Shown here: one piece after another, positions 12,511 through 27,239 of the stretch
Numbering within the stretch: position 1 is the stretch's first letter
Layout of the letters: each line of letters opens with the position of its first letter
NCBI GenBank assembly: GCA_015179045.1
Contig: WHUZ01000002.1
Location: forward strand, 992,001-1,056,000
Reading direction: 5' to 3'
From: Kalaharituber pfeilii
Lineage: Eukaryota > Ascomycota > Pezizomycetes > Pezizales > Pezizaceae
DNA length: 64,000 bases
Made by a program: the position numbers and the translations under genes
Notes under the pieces: model-generated
Seen by the model: only the letters and a program-made list of their open reading frames with translations
Told to the model about the DNA's origin: nothing
The model's database searches: none

Positions 12511-15281
12511 TCTCTGGAACCTTGGGGGGAAGGGTGAGCTGATTATTGATGACGGAGCTATATCACAGATTGCTCGGGGGGGATGGACAGTGTGCAAAAG
12601 CTAAGTAGCTGCTGCCCTCGGAACCGAACAGAATACCTTCGCTAGGTAAGGGGACTGCAGAACGTTAGTGAGTATGATATATGCAAGTGTCACATAGACC
12701 AGATATGCAGAGCCGCAGCACCGGCGCACGCAGGCACTGCACCACTTGCGTATGCATATGCATACTCCCCACACCAGAGTATCATACGTATTGCGCCGCA
12801 GAAGCTAGCTTGGCGCACGGTACAACCAGACTAGTTAACAGACTAAGAAGAAAACTCTAAGCTCGTAGCAGACTAGTGTCGAGTTAGTCTACACAGGTGC
12901 TACAGTACACAGTACTGCATGTCCTCCAGATCAGTGTCACGGGACGTTGAGTAAGCGATCTCAAGTTCTCCACCCGGCCAGTTCCACTCCGACTTCACAG
13001 CAGTAGCCTGGCGAATGAATGGCTCCGTCCTCAACAGCGCGCAGAATAGGCTGGCATGTATGGCTTCGCTCCGCTACATGGCACGTGCCGGGAGATGCTA
13101 ATTGCCTGCCCCAGGTCGTGTTCTTTCCTCTTCCGTTGCCGGCTGCAGTAGAACTCGAGAACATTGCAGACCTATGGACGTCAGTCCCACGTAGACTCTT
13201 CTGTGCTCTATGGCCAACACCACATTTACAGGATTGCGATTTATGACGGATGGCAATCAACAAGTGATGGAAAAGGACAGCATCAAGAAATTACAGAAGA
13301 GGTATGGACTAACTATCCACGCTAGGAATGTTGACATGCGGCATTACCGAATTGAATCCATCAGACTAAGGGCGGGTAAGCTACAAGTAGTCTGGCTGCA
13401 CTATCGGGTAAGCCACACTTTACAACCCTGAAAAATTCAAAGGCCTCTGATGCAGTATCATATGATTGCAGCCTTGGGCCTGACTTGATGGAAGTACTGT
13501 ATGATAGGAAGTTTGAAATTACCCTTAGCTCTACAAACGGTTAGTCAGGCCTCTTGCTGGCCGTCATAATGTAACTGCAATTACGTATCAAAACTGGTGA
13601 AGCAAGAAACCGCGGGCTTATGATACCCAGGATACTGGCAGGGCTAGTAGACCCTGCAATTTCCGATTCGACGTCACCATTGGATTATTGCTAGCATAGC
13701 TCATTCACCTCTTCCCTGGCATGAGACCACTGCGATTGCTGATGAGACATGTATTCATACTTGTCAAATTCGTGAATGGTCCCAACTGGCGAACTACCGG
13801 CATCGTAATATGTAGCAGAATGAGATGGGTTATACGAAGTCGTTCGGGGGATTTGGCTTGAAGTTCGTGCTCAGACTATGAGATTGTGTTCTCGAATTGC
13901 CACAAATATGTGACGTCCGCTTTCTCTGTCTTACGAGATCTGCTTATCGAGCCTTGGGCGAGATGAAATGATCAATGGCTTCGATGGATTGGCTAGTCTT
14001 TACGCATAGGTGCAGATTGATATGATTGCCTCCAAAGGGGTGAAACGAAGCCAGCCGGGTACAAGTGCAATCTGAGCGGCTGTTCGCCGTGCATATTTAA
14101 TTGCTATTTAATTGCTACTTATTTAATTGCGGCGCTGGCAGCTATCCATCTGGAGCGCATTTCAGTGAGCCGAGTGCATGCCCGGCCAAGCTTCGCTGCT
14201 CCTCGTCCACGCAAGGAAGCGTCACAGGTATGATTGCATGCTTCTCCAGTCGGGCCATCCAGCTGCATGTGGAGCGCCGGAGAGCCAATCGCGCGGGGAC
14301 GGCGGTACGATACGCTGGGCAGAGCGGTGCACACGAGCATTGGCGCGCCCGCTCCCATCGTGCAATTCTACGGTGACGGGATCTCTTATTAGCCCGCAGC
14401 CTGCGCCAGCTGCAGTTCCCACTTGCTCGCGCTCGTTCCTGCCTCTGGACAGCATACGCTTCCTCGCTACTTTGTCACGTCCCGCTGCAGCCGTGTGAAT
14501 TGGCCGCCAGCCAGCATCAGTATCACATCCTCAGGCACTGCCGTGCCCCTACGCTGTAAGTACTCGAGTACAGCACGCTCGAGGTATCCTGGTGCCAAAT
14601 CTCAGCACTAGCACGAGCAATCCTGGTGCGAGGAGGGACCGCACCGACCAGCCCCGACCCAGGTTGCGAGTTCAGGGTCTGGTCTTGTCACATCTCAGAG
14701 GACCACGGCCCGCCCCACAAAGATAGCAGGGCCCGCACACAACTCCAGAGTTCCTACACTCTTTGCATTCCTGTCCCTCACCTCTTCGTAACGAGCAATT
14801 CACATTCGCTTCACCAGGATCCAGTCCTGCAGGCAAATCCGCGACGTTTAGGTTGGGACTGGCTCCCCCTGCTCGAATCGATCTTCATAAGGCAAAGCCT
14901 GTTACCCACTGTGGAAAGAGCAAAAAAGGGTCCAGCCTCCTTGTGTTCGCTCGCTCGACACCTGCATACTGCGTCCATATACACGACTCCACGACCTGGT
15001 TGGTTAAGTCGTCGTAAATTTGAGGGATCAGCATTCGCCCCACAATATTCCTCCTTATTGCGCAGGTAGAGGGAATTGCCACGGGGCTGAGGCTCGCGCA
15101 TTCTGATCATTGCGATTACACTTGGTTAAGTTGGCACGAGACCCAGTTTAGTGTGTCAAACCAGTTGTGCTCCCTTCTCGTATCGTTCCTCGTTGCGAGT
15201 TCAAATTGGCTGGAACCCCCCCCACCCGTCTGCAAATCCTGAACACATTGAACAATACCAAAGAGAAAAGCGATCGGAAAT
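12511..15281. other. divergent intergenic region upstream of MON2 and the RA-PH gene
   Basis: About 2.8 kb between two divergently read genes. The half near MON2 is mixed, and 14.1-15.2 kb is GC-rich with C/T runs, as expected of a promoter and 5' leader. The motif CAACCAGACTAG at 12823 and its inverse TAGTCTGGCTGCA at 13388 bracket about 575 bp that may be an old element. Short open frames here show no protein signature. Confidence 0.5.
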
Positions 15282-15423
15282 ATGATGGAAACTCAGAGTG
15301 CTTATCCCCCGCCATCGAGGTACAAAACACTCAGGCGTGCAAATCCCTCTATTCAGGCCGCAGTTGCAAATATGCCAGCGCTAGGTGTCACGGAGCCCCA
15401 GAGATCGCAATCAATACACGCTC

Positions 15424-15454
<31 letters not shown>

Positions 15455-17556
15455 GCAAGGAAACCACTCAAATGATGCATTAGCTCGAAGTAGATCCAGG
15501 TATCGACGAAGACCAATAGTTGAAACCCCAGTTCACCCAGCACCAATTCCCAATGTTCCTATTCCGCCACTCCCCAAGGATCTACCACGGGATAATCTTC
15601 AGGCCTCTATGCCTAAGCTACAAACAGCTTTCCAGGAAACTCGCCCGCTTTGGACAACATTATCACCAATCTCTCCTACTACCGAACCAAAATCCTACCC
15701 GCAAAGTCCCTCCACACAAACTCTTGTAAATACTACTAGCTTGGGAGGGCTTTTACAGCCAGAGAGAGTTAGACACCCACACCCAGATTTTATGCATCAT
15801 TACTAACATTACATTTGCGTAATTACAGAAAATAAATGTTCAGGTTGGGAAAGAGACGTTAACTGTTCCTGTTCCACTGGACACTGAAGCGGCGACACTT
15901 GCTGCAGCAGTCTCTAAGCTTGTCCCAGGCAAGACAATTTTTGGTGCTTCGATTCTTCTAGAGTCGTTTAAGGGACTTGGACTGGAGCGCCCAGTGCGAA
16001 AGTATGAGCGTATCCGTGACATTATGAATGGCTGGGAGGATGAAACGAAGAACACACTCATTCTGATCTCATCGCTATCCGGGGGCGAGGGTCTGAATGC
16101 ATCTGATGCGCCTGTCGAGCCCCCACCAGAAACCTCAGCATGGCTCACCTATATGGTGAAACCTGGGAAATGGTCAAAACGATGGATAACTGTGCGAGAT
16201 GGGGCTGTACTGATGGCTAAAAAAGATACTGCAAAGAAAGATAAGGACTATCAGCATATTTGTCAGCTGTCCGATTTTGATGTTTATGATCCTACTCCGA
16301 CTACTGCTTTAAATGTTCTAAAATGCCCCAAGAGACATTGTTTGGCAGTTAAGTCCCAGCAAAAAGCCAGTTTATTCCAAAATACCTCCGACTGGGTCCA
16401 TTATTTTGCGACAAATGATAGAAATATATATACAAGTTGGCAGGGGTTCCTAAGGAGCTGGAGGGCATATTATCTTGTACAAATCAAAGGATATGGACAG
16501 GTATCAAAAGCAGACAAGAAATCCTCTAGCGATGAGGATGAAGCAGACAAACCAGTAAAGAAGAAAACAGACTGTGATGCACCTCTCATCCGATCTAAAA
16601 CTATCTCCAGACCACCTACAGGCGACACTCCTTCAAGTCCTGCTGGCAAGAAATTTACCCCATTGATATCTGAAGAGGAACTGGCAAAACCGCCACCACC
16701 AATTGACACATCTGTCAACCACTCTAAAAGCTTTAGAGCGAATGGAAAACAGGGTGCGCCAACTACTGCCCCTGCAGTTCCTCCTTTGACAGATGGGCAG
16801 GTATTTTCGCCAACTGGACTCCTCGGCAGGACGTATACACAAAAGGTCAAAGAGATGCAGGAAGCCGAAAAGGAACAAAGGAGAAAAGATTTTCCCCTTT
16901 TCACCCCTTCATCCGCCATGGCGAACTTAGCAAATGGATTACCAGCGCGGACTGGCGTCAGGAATCACAAGCGCGCATCATCTGTTGAATCGGCGCTCAA
17001 ATTTGAACCCCGGAATGTTGAGTCCGCTAAACACGGTCAGCCGCTTAGTAGACAAAAGTCTGTTGCAAAGCCAAAAACGAAACCTCTTCTCGATTTTAGC
17101 GACACCGAGGTTCCATATTCACCTTTACAGCAACAGCGTAATCGAGCCCGCACATATGTGAATTCTAATGGTTCTGCACCCCCAGGAGGCCTTATTGCCA
17201 ACGCTACTGGCCCAGTTGCATACGAAAAACCTACACTCCCAAATTTCATGCTCTGGAATAAATCGAAGAGCAGACCTCCTACTCGTGATAGAGGGGACAT
17301 TGCAACTTCACACTTTCGGATACCTGACCAAGGGGGTCCGTTCACTGGGTCAGGGCTTCTTGCCTATTCTCATGAGGGCGCTGGTGCCGTTAGTACCGGT
17401 CACGGTGTCACTCGCAAGGGCGCCGATGGGACACTTCTTGATATCAGGAACAAGAGTCTCTTTGTGCAGGGAAGCCTTCTGGCCAAGGTGCAAAAGGAAC
17501 GAGGTCCTGATGGTCCGATAATTGATCGCAACCCAGAAAGCTCTGATTCGAGTTGA
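15282..17556 (+). CDS. Ras-association plus PH domain adaptor protein
   Basis: Two-exon gene for a proline-rich adaptor with a Ras-association (RA) domain followed by a pleckstrin homology (PH) domain, an order like the animal MRL (lamellipodin/RIAM) proteins. Such proteins link small GTPases and membrane lipids to the cytoskeleton; that role is inferred. The start gives MMETQSAYPPPSRYK. An uninterrupted glutamine run (CAA repeats, 15423-15456) follows, then a basic proline-rich stretch. Exon 2 begins at 15829 after TACTAAC...TTACAG and reads KINVQVGKETLTVPVPLD (RA start). The PH domain begins near SAWLTYMVKPGKWSKRWITV and ends near WQGFLRSW. The rest is a disordered, serine/proline-rich tail. 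The donor is ambiguous: GTAAAT at 15726 and GTTAGA at 15768 both keep frame (introns of 103 or 61 nt). Confidence 0.82.
15423..15456 (+). repeat. (CAA)n trinucleotide repeat coding poly-glutamine
   Basis: In-frame CAA array with a final CAG in the first exon of the RA-PH gene, coding twelve consecutive glutamines. Copy number is likely to vary. Confidence 0.9.
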
Positions 17557-19584
17557 TCATCGCCTGGGATAGCGAGGTGGAGAATGAAAGCTTTGTCAAA
17601 TTATTTCATCCCATCCATAGAGACTGGCTTGAGCGTTGTCATTTCTCGTCTTCTTTCTTGCTTCGCTGACTAGCTTTGAGGCGCTATTCATCTGGCAAAG
17701 TTGGTTCGCTGTCACTTTGGTCCCCGCGTGGTGTTATATACAGGGTTTGCTTATGTTTCCCATTGCGACGCATTGGAAGTGGCTTTCTGTAGGGGCTTAG
17801 ACAATTTTCTTCTTTCTCTATTCGCTTCTTTTCTTTCTCTTTACATGGGTATTCTGGGTATCTGGTTGTGCTTCGTGATAAGCTTTGGTATGGTCCTGGT
17901 ACTAGAAATGCTTACAACACCTTGTGCTGTGTGTCTTGATTCTAGCAATCGGGTTGGAAACTGGAGGAGAAGGGCGTAAAATGTGTGGGCGGATGTTACG
18001 GATGGAACTTTTTGTCTTGAGGACAAAGAATGGCCGGTTGCAGGCGTGGAGTGCAGCATTGGAAATTGATCTGATCTGGGTTTTCGAATGTATTGCATAT
18101 CCAATGAGCATTCCCTATCCCTTTCTTTCTTTTCAATTTTTACCTTGAATCTTTATTCTATGTTTATACTATTTCTGTCTTCACCCAGACTCTTTGTTCA
18201 GAATTCCCGTCCCCATGGCTACTACCCTATGTTGGTTTGCTGTGTTATTACTGTCCTCAGTCGGTTTTGCTCTTGTTTCCTAACTTGGTTGGTGCGCTGT
18301 CTTTGCCCTTTTATATACCTATCCATCTTCCAATTTACTCACACACCCAGTGTCCTTTTAGATTACTTAGCATCTATTTTGTATTTCAACTACCCACATC
18401 TGTACAGTATCCACATTTTACCACTACCTATTTTTCACTTTACTTTTCCTTACCGTTTCCTTTTTCCTTCCTCTTTTTTTTTTTTTTTTTTAAAGAATAT
18501 CATGACATGATACCCCGAACTTTTTTTTAGCATTGCAACTACATAATTATTCTACTGTAATTGTCGAAATACGTTAATTTGAGCAGTGGCTATGAGAGTG
18601 AGCAGTTGAAGCTCTGGTTTGTTTTATCTTGAAGGATAGATAAAACTGATAAAGATGAGAGGAGTTCGTTTATTGATGCTCTTATAGGCAATTCGATTGT
18701 GTTTGGTGAATTCCTCCTCGATGGATGGAGGTCTTCTGTTTCCTGCGTCAATACTGAGTTCAGGGTATTATTATTTAATCTGTACAGTGGATGTACCCTC
18801 TTGCCATGAAAATCTTCTGGAGCTTTTCATTCCCGGCGTTGCTAACTAGACCGAAGGGGCAGCCATAAGAAAGAAATCCTGCACGAAATTTTGTACTCTA
18901 TTATTTTCACTGAGGGTCGGGAGGCTCATCAGTTGAAACAGTACCGTTAATGGATGCGAGGCTACTGACCTTTACTGCCCTTTGCTGCCAAGCTGGTTGG
19001 CATGATGGATTTGAGTTAGGAGCATATACATAAGGTAGCTGTTGGGGGTTGGAAGATGGTAAAGTAGCTTCGCCCTAGGCAGATGATCGATGTATTCAGG
19101 GGGTAAGTAAAGTACCTAGGCCGTCTGGCTTCAGAAATGTCGTTTCTACTTCTCGTGGGGAAAAGCAATAATGTGAAGAATCTAATTTATAGCATGGAAG
19201 GGTTAACATCGTATTGTTAAGTTGAGCGAGCTGACTATCAGAAAGTAGGGAGAGGACGAACATGGGTATTGGCATGTATAATATGCGTCTTAACATGATC
19301 TGGCCACGCTAAGTACGATATCCATTTTCAAACTTTTAAAAGTGAGTGGGGTATCAAATAGCATTCGCACGTATGTACAAGATACAAGCTCGAGACTGCA
19401 AGATACAAGGTGCCAACCAGGCTACAGGAGGTATATCAATCCCAATGCACACATGAAAGCTTGATAGTACTTGTAAATTATGTGGTCCCAATTACATTTA
19501 TAGTACAAATGAATGCCCGAGCTCGATTTATGCATTCCATACTCTTCCCCCTCCCCAACAGCCTCCCCACTTCTCTCCATACCA
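17557..19584. other. convergent intergenic region with pyrimidine-rich tract
   Basis: About 2 kb between the 3' ends of the RA-PH gene and Ssr3. 18.1-18.5 kb is strongly C/T-rich on the plus strand and ends in a run of about 18 T. The open frames there (FFFLK, PFYIPI and similar) are products of this bias. No gene seen. Confidence 0.5.
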
Positions 19585-21226
19585 TCACTGCATTGGCATC
19601 TGGCCCTGCATCGCCGCCACAGCTTGCATCTGCTGGTGCTTTGTCAACAGCGCAAGCACACCCTCCCCCAGTGCGCGCTCGTAGAAATCCTTCCTCCTCG
19701 TCTCCTCCATTTCAATCCCTCCATTCTCCCCAAGTATAACTTCCAAATCTCTCTTCTGGCTTGCGACCCACCGATCAACAAAGCCTTTCGGGTCCAAGGC
19801 CATGTTCATCCAGAAATCTCTTTTTGCCTTGGAGTGGTTGATAGCCTGTACAATTGTTGCGATCTGGTCGTCAATCGCCAATATCTCCCTTGTCTGTGTT
19901 AGATACTGGTGCGACGGTAGAATCGCAGACATTTTTGCCCTAATTGGATCGTCAATTGGCACAGCTATGTCATAAGCGTATGGGGCGCTATGCGATGCTT
20001 TGTCGACGCGAATCTTGTAATGTAAGACAATTGGCTCCAAAGGCAAAAGGTGTGCCACTGTCAGGTCCGGGATTTGAGGAAAATACAGTCGATCTTGATT
20101 AAATATCTGTACAATGAATAAAATTTAGCAAACACTGTCGATTGACGGGCCACAGGCTGAAGGGCAACTTACAGCTTTTAATGCGGCATCACAATTGATG
20201 GTCCTCCTCTCATCAGGGTCCTGAAGCTTATTCTTTCGCACATACTCCCATAGACCCATTACGATTCCAGCCCTAGTGTCCTCTTTGGTGTCTAATAGTT
20301 CGGAAAGCTGCGGACTCAGTCGATACCGATCTGGCATTTCATTTCGCTCCAGTTTGATTGTACATGGAACATCCACATCACCTTTGCGCTCGAATTCAAA
20401 TCCATCAAACTCTGGAATCTGAGCTTGCTGGGGTACTCCTCCTGGCTGTTGTGGCGGGATGGGAAGAGGCCTTCGCCATTCAATAATGTTGCCCTCGGGG
20501 TATAGGTTGTTACTCCTGTCTAACTCGACTACGATACTTTTAAAGAATGAAGAAAACTTCCTGACTGGCTTCTGTGGGGCTGCCCCCGGGGCTGATTCAC
20601 TCTTCAACGATGCGCCAGCCTTAGAATTTCGTTCTGCCTCAGACTCCTCATCATCACCATCCTCATCATCAAGCAGACGACCCTCAATGCGCAACCGGAA
20701 TGTCGGAATCTGACCTGTCTCGAAGTCGAATGCATTTTCGTCAAGTGGCCTGTCGCTGTTCTGCCATGGTTGATCCTTTGCCGTATTCGAGATCCATATT
20801 CTCAGAGTTTTGTAGTTCTAACCCAGATGTGAGTACAGTGCCTTACTGGAAGGTGAGAACCCTTGGACCGACCTTTACGTTCCTATTAACTGCATCTTGT
20901 ATGTCCAGTCGTTTGCGCATTATTGTCGCATCATACCTCCTCTCCACATCCCTCAATTCCCTGTAGAGCTTCACATTTGGCACTAGCTTCTCCAAACTGT
21001 CTGGGATTGTTTTGTCCGTCGGCTTCCTGGCCCGCCGCTTTGCCAGCTCCCGTTCCTGCTGAGCAATCTGCTGCTGGTGATGAATTTGAGCAGGCGTCAG
21101 AGGCTGATGAGGTGTCGTCGCTGTGTTGGTCACCATTGGTCCTGGCCCTCGTCTTGGTTGAGTCTGCGTGGGAGAGCGATGAGAAGGGACGCCGGGTGAC
21201 GGGCGGTAGTGCGGCGCACTATTCAT
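19585..21226 (-). CDS. ssr3: SWI/SNF and RSC complex subunit Ssr3 (BAF60/Rsc6/Swp73 family)
   Basis: Chromatin-remodelling subunit with a SWIB/MDM2-like domain, a nuclear component shared by SWI/SNF and RSC in fission yeast. Exon 1 starts MNSAPHYRPSPGVPSHRSP, a flexible proline/glutamine-rich head. It then gives ARKPTDKTIPDSLEKLVPNV and the ELRDVERRYDATIMRKRLDI helix typical of BAF60 proteins. Exon 2 reads KTLRIWISNTAKDQPWQ, an acidic linker, WRRPLPIPP, and the SWIB part RYRLSPQLSELLDTKEDTRA with GLWEYVRKNKLQDPDERRTI. The last intron is 20107-20172 (66 nt). Exon 3 starts IFNQDRLYFPQIPDLTVAHL and ends KHQQMQAVAAMQGQMPMQ before the stop at 19585. Length and order fit the family, and nothing is missing. 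The exact donor of the first intron (near 20870) is not fixed. Confidence 0.92.
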
Positions 21227-21959
21227 GGTGAGAGCGGATGGGGGGCTCGAGTGTGGGTGGGGTGGAAGGGTCTCGGATGTGCCTTCCCTGGCAGCGCACT
21301 AGCAGCAGGCCGGGGAATTAGTCTTCGCCTGGCAATGTCGTGGGCAAACCGTGGAACAGAGAGCTAGGGTAAACAGCCGATTCGTGTGATTTCTACGCCT
21401 GGTCTCCGCGATCAGGTCCTAGTCTGTGCTCTGCAATGCTGCACCCGAGGCCGTCAGCTCCAGCGTGCGTGAGAAATTGCACTGCGCTTACCGTGCAATA
21501 CTTCTGGAGACGATAAGTGCGGCGGCGGCGGCCTCTCCGGTTTTTACTACTTTGGGCAGCTTTTTGTTCTCTTTTCTCTTTTCCTCGCTCTTTTTCCTTT
21601 TTCTTTTTTCTTTCTTTTACTCTTGCAGCTTGAACTTTTTCCCTGCCGTTGGTGGGGGGTTCGAGGGTCGCGATATGAGGGCAGCGCGTTAGTTCGTCAG
21701 TTGACGTCGAGGAACTCGTGCTGCGCTGAGAAGCGTTGGTGCCTGGTCACTTCCCAGCACACATGCGTACGCGTCAGCACGGCACCCCGTGACCCGGCGT
21801 GCTACTAAGTACGGTCGTCTGCAAATGAGAGGCCTACAGCCACTTTACATGCATCTACGGTGGAAAGAGGCTTCAGAGCAATTTCACATGTATCATCAGG
21901 CTCAAATTCCGTACCCCACGCTGTTACTGCCCTTGCTCATTCCCCACATCGCCAGATCT
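21227..21959. other. intergenic region between Ssr3 and PRMT3
   Basis: Promoter side of Ssr3, with a strong C/T-rich tract at 21540-21640 on the plus strand, and the 3' flank of PRMT3. No gene seen. Confidence 0.5.
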
Positions 21960-24016
<2,057 letters not shown>

Positions 24017-24642
24017 TTCGTCAATATTTCAGTTAATCAAGCTGTGGGATAGATATGCAGCTGTTGGGTAAAATTGCGTTGTTTGCAGTGTCCCAATTCT
24101 TCTTGATTTTCACCAGGCGCTGAAAAGTTTCCTCAACCTGGAAAATTTTAGGCATTGGACTGGTGGGGCAGCAATAGTGGGGGTGCTTCTTTTATCACGT
24201 GACCGAGCCACGATAACTTTGTGCATGGAAACCGGAAATTGAACAAAACGAAAGAATGCGGAGGAATGGAAAAAACGAAAGGAGAATAGTAAGGAGAACA
24301 AACGCCCAGAAAAAGACAAAAACAGAGGAAACAATGATGTTGTATTAACTCGTGACGCTAATCATGCGGACGGAACCATTAGATATTCAGAGGAGAAATT
24401 TCAATATATCCATCCATCCAATCTAAAGGGACACAAATATGCCAGAGATGCCTCTTCCTCACGTACTGGATATGCTTAGGAACATAAGCGTGTTACTATA
24501 CAAGTCAGATATACAATATATTTCCTGCCAATTTCATGCATCCCATCCGTATCAATGACAAACCCAACAAACTCCCTGCAAATATGTACAAGATTTGATA
24601 GAAATGAAACGAACACCCTACACGTAGAGACACATGAAGCCA
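24017..24642. other. intergenic region, PRMT3 promoter and 3' flank of the hemerythrin-like gene
   Basis: Contains a CACGTG-like string (ATCACGTGACC, 24196-24206) about 180 nt upstream of the PRMT3 start, a possible bHLH-factor site, and A-rich sequence. No gene seen. Confidence 0.45.
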
Positions 24643-25610
24643 TCATCGTGTAAGTACCCGTTCCGGCTTCTGCAAATTATCATCTGACTCTACTCCAAGC
24701 TCCAATGCGCTTTCCCGATTACGATTGGTATGGCTCCTCGTCCGTAGCATTTTGGTCCCCTCCAGTGGCCTTGGCTTCCCTGCAAATGTGCAGCAACTGT
24801 ACTTCCATGCATTCCTGTGCACCAGGGTGCAGACATATCTAAGCCAGAAATCCTTCAGTTTAGAGGTCAATCCAGGTTCTTCATCTGTGCCTGCAGGTGC
24901 AGCTTGCATAAATGGCCATCCAGCATGAATTCCTGCTTCATATAGAACATCGTGATTTGTTAGGAGAAAGGGTATGATTCTGGATTGGCTTTGTTGTGAC
25001 CTGACATATTGTCTATGATAGTTGTCGATAGCAGCCAGATTCAAGTTCGGAAATCGAGAAAGTGCCATAATCCAAACCACTTCGTCCGTAAGATGGCTCT
25101 GTAATGTTGCAGCAAAGGAGTCAAGAATCTCCAAGACCTTTTTACCAGAGAATTGTGACGGGTGAACATTATAAACATATTTATCGAATTCTTGCAGTCC
25201 CCCAAGAAATGCATCATGTTGCTCCAGATTTCCCTCGCTCAACCCTTCCACTCCAGTGGCCTTCTCGATGATAGGAAAGAATGCAACTTCCTCGCAAGCA
25301 TGATGGTTCTGAATAAATTCGGACCAGCATTGGCAGTATAATAAGAAACTAGCTGCCATAGACGGTGTGATGTGCTCGCATTGCAGATATATGCTATTCA
25401 TTCCCCGTATGATAACATTGTGCGTGAGAGCCATTTTCGTAGCTGAGCGGGCGAATTGATCCAAATGCTGCTACAACACTGTGATCAGTAGGATGCCCCC
25501 AAATGGTGCCTTCCAGAAAAGTGACTCACCAGGGAGGGGACATCTCCATTTAGGGCCGGTGTTGATATCAGAGGGAAAGGGTAATCGGCCCAGATCTGAC
25601 TGGAACTCAT
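24643..25610 (-). CDS. hemerythrin-like (HHE) domain protein
   Basis: Two-exon gene for a fungal protein with a hemerythrin-like four-helix domain, a fold that can bind a di-iron centre. Exon 1 (25610-25530, 27 codons) starts MSSSQIWADYPFPLIST. The intron has donor GTGAGT and ends at TAG/CAG before CATTTGGATC. Exon 2 gives DQFARSATKMALTHNVIIRG, where H is the first likely iron ligand. It continues FIQNHHACEEVAFFPIIEKA (the HH...E signature), NLEQHDAFLGGLQEFDKYVY and LQSHLTDEVVWIMALSRF, supplying the later H/E ligands. The C-terminus is basic and ends before the stop at 24643. Function in the cell is unknown; stress or iron handling would only be a guess. Confidence 0.82.
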
Positions 25611-27239
25611 GTCGAAGAGGCTGTATTAAGCTTGTGGTCTTGCTTGGTCTTGCTGGAATTTCGTGTGGGTTCGTTCGGAGGAAAGAAATAACTCAATTGA
25701 CAGAAATCGGAGTTCGACAGATTTGATGCTAACGCTGGCAATTGAATTGTCAATCTTTGCAGTACACGATTTTCTGGCGTACGAGTACTGTCAAAGTGTT
25801 GTCCAATATATAGTGCGGCACAGTTTCGGCTGGCCTACTGCGAACCCGGACTGATTATGAAGAATAACCACCGCCCAGTACCAGAGCACCCGGGACGGCC
25901 CTGCAGCAATGCTCTTGGTACCACCCACACCACAGGGTTGGTCTCATATCAATGTCTGCAGGCATAGCAATTATGGTATACTCCTCTCACGGTACTTTCT
26001 TCGTTTCTTGTGCACTAGATGGACCCAACGGTAGAACATTTCAATTTCGGACCCACGCTGGCGTTGCAGGCATGCATGGTGCTGCGCAGAGTTCCATCAG
26101 CATCAGACCACGCCATCTTGCTTGACGACAAAAGCTCCCGAATCCTCCGTACCTTTACTATCATAAGGTCTACACATTAGAAACATAAATGCCTAATACG
26201 GATTGGATGCACTAGCCCTATTCGCTGAACAGCACCCGGTAAATGCGAGCTTAGGTATAGGTAAGTATTAGCGTCTGCGCAGCGGTATTACTCACCGCAG
26301 CTGTGGATTCCAAGGGTGTTCGAGAACTGCGAGTGTCCTGGAATCAAAGTTACAAAGTTTCCGGATCGGATGGCCACGCGACAACTCGTACGATCGAAAG
26401 CTGCATGGAGGAGTGCTGTGGTCGGGTCGTACCGAAGCGGCATCAGCGTTGCAACCGAAATCGGGATGGCCCCTGTCGCCACGCAGGACCTCCCCTGCCG
26501 CAAATGTCAGGGGAAAATGAGAATAAAATGGAGAAAAAAAAAAGCGGAAAGAAAAATGTGATATTCTCTGGATATCAGGCCATCGGCTGGCGTGACGAGA
26601 CTCTCCCTAAGTAATTCTGCAGACGCTTCCCATCCTCAACATGCTCAAATCCGAATCGATGCATGTCCCCGCGGCCCACTACTTCAAATAAAGCATTATC
26701 ACCCCCACGCATTGAAACCGATCCTGGATTGCAACCATCTGAATCCACTGTTAGCTGTCAAACATAATTTATGGTTCTTGACCAAAAGTATGATATATGG
26801 CTCTATCAAACTTCGTGTTCATCGACCTAGCAGTGGCAAAGTTGCAGTTACAAGTAGTACAAGCACATGCATGCAGATTGCACAAGCTCCTGGGGTTTAG
26901 TGATGCAAGCACTTTTGCACAACAATTATGACCCGTATAAACCAGTACCATCTCCGGTGGAGTCAGCAGTGGTGACAATATCACAATACTTTGGCTGTAG
27001 TGAAGGATAGGGTTAAGAATATCAGAAAACCGAAGATTCGACAAATTATATCATGAATTCCAGATGCTATATTAACTAGAGACCCTCTTATAAGTAACAT
27101 GTTATAAATCAGTGCCAGAGGCCGGACGTATGTTGAAAGTTTGATTTACCTTTGAACTAGTCTAGGTTCGACAAATGAGATTGAGATGCCCCTCAAGGAT
27201 AGTAGCACCCATACTGAATCTTTACAACCAAACCGGTTA
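25611..27239. other. gene-free region upstream of the hemerythrin-like gene
   Basis: The first few hundred bases should hold the promoter of the hemerythrin-like gene. Beyond that there are only short open frames without protein features and an A-rich stretch at 26530-26560. This begins the gene-poor segment. Confidence 0.5.

Noticed and set aside
16470..16919. 149-codon minus-strand frame
   Set aside because: Antisense to the coding tail of the RA-PH gene; a shadow of its composition.
18088..18530. Hydrophobic plus-strand frames as a membrane protein
   Set aside because: The region is a C/T-rich tract; hydrophobicity follows from T-rich codons, with no family signature or start context.
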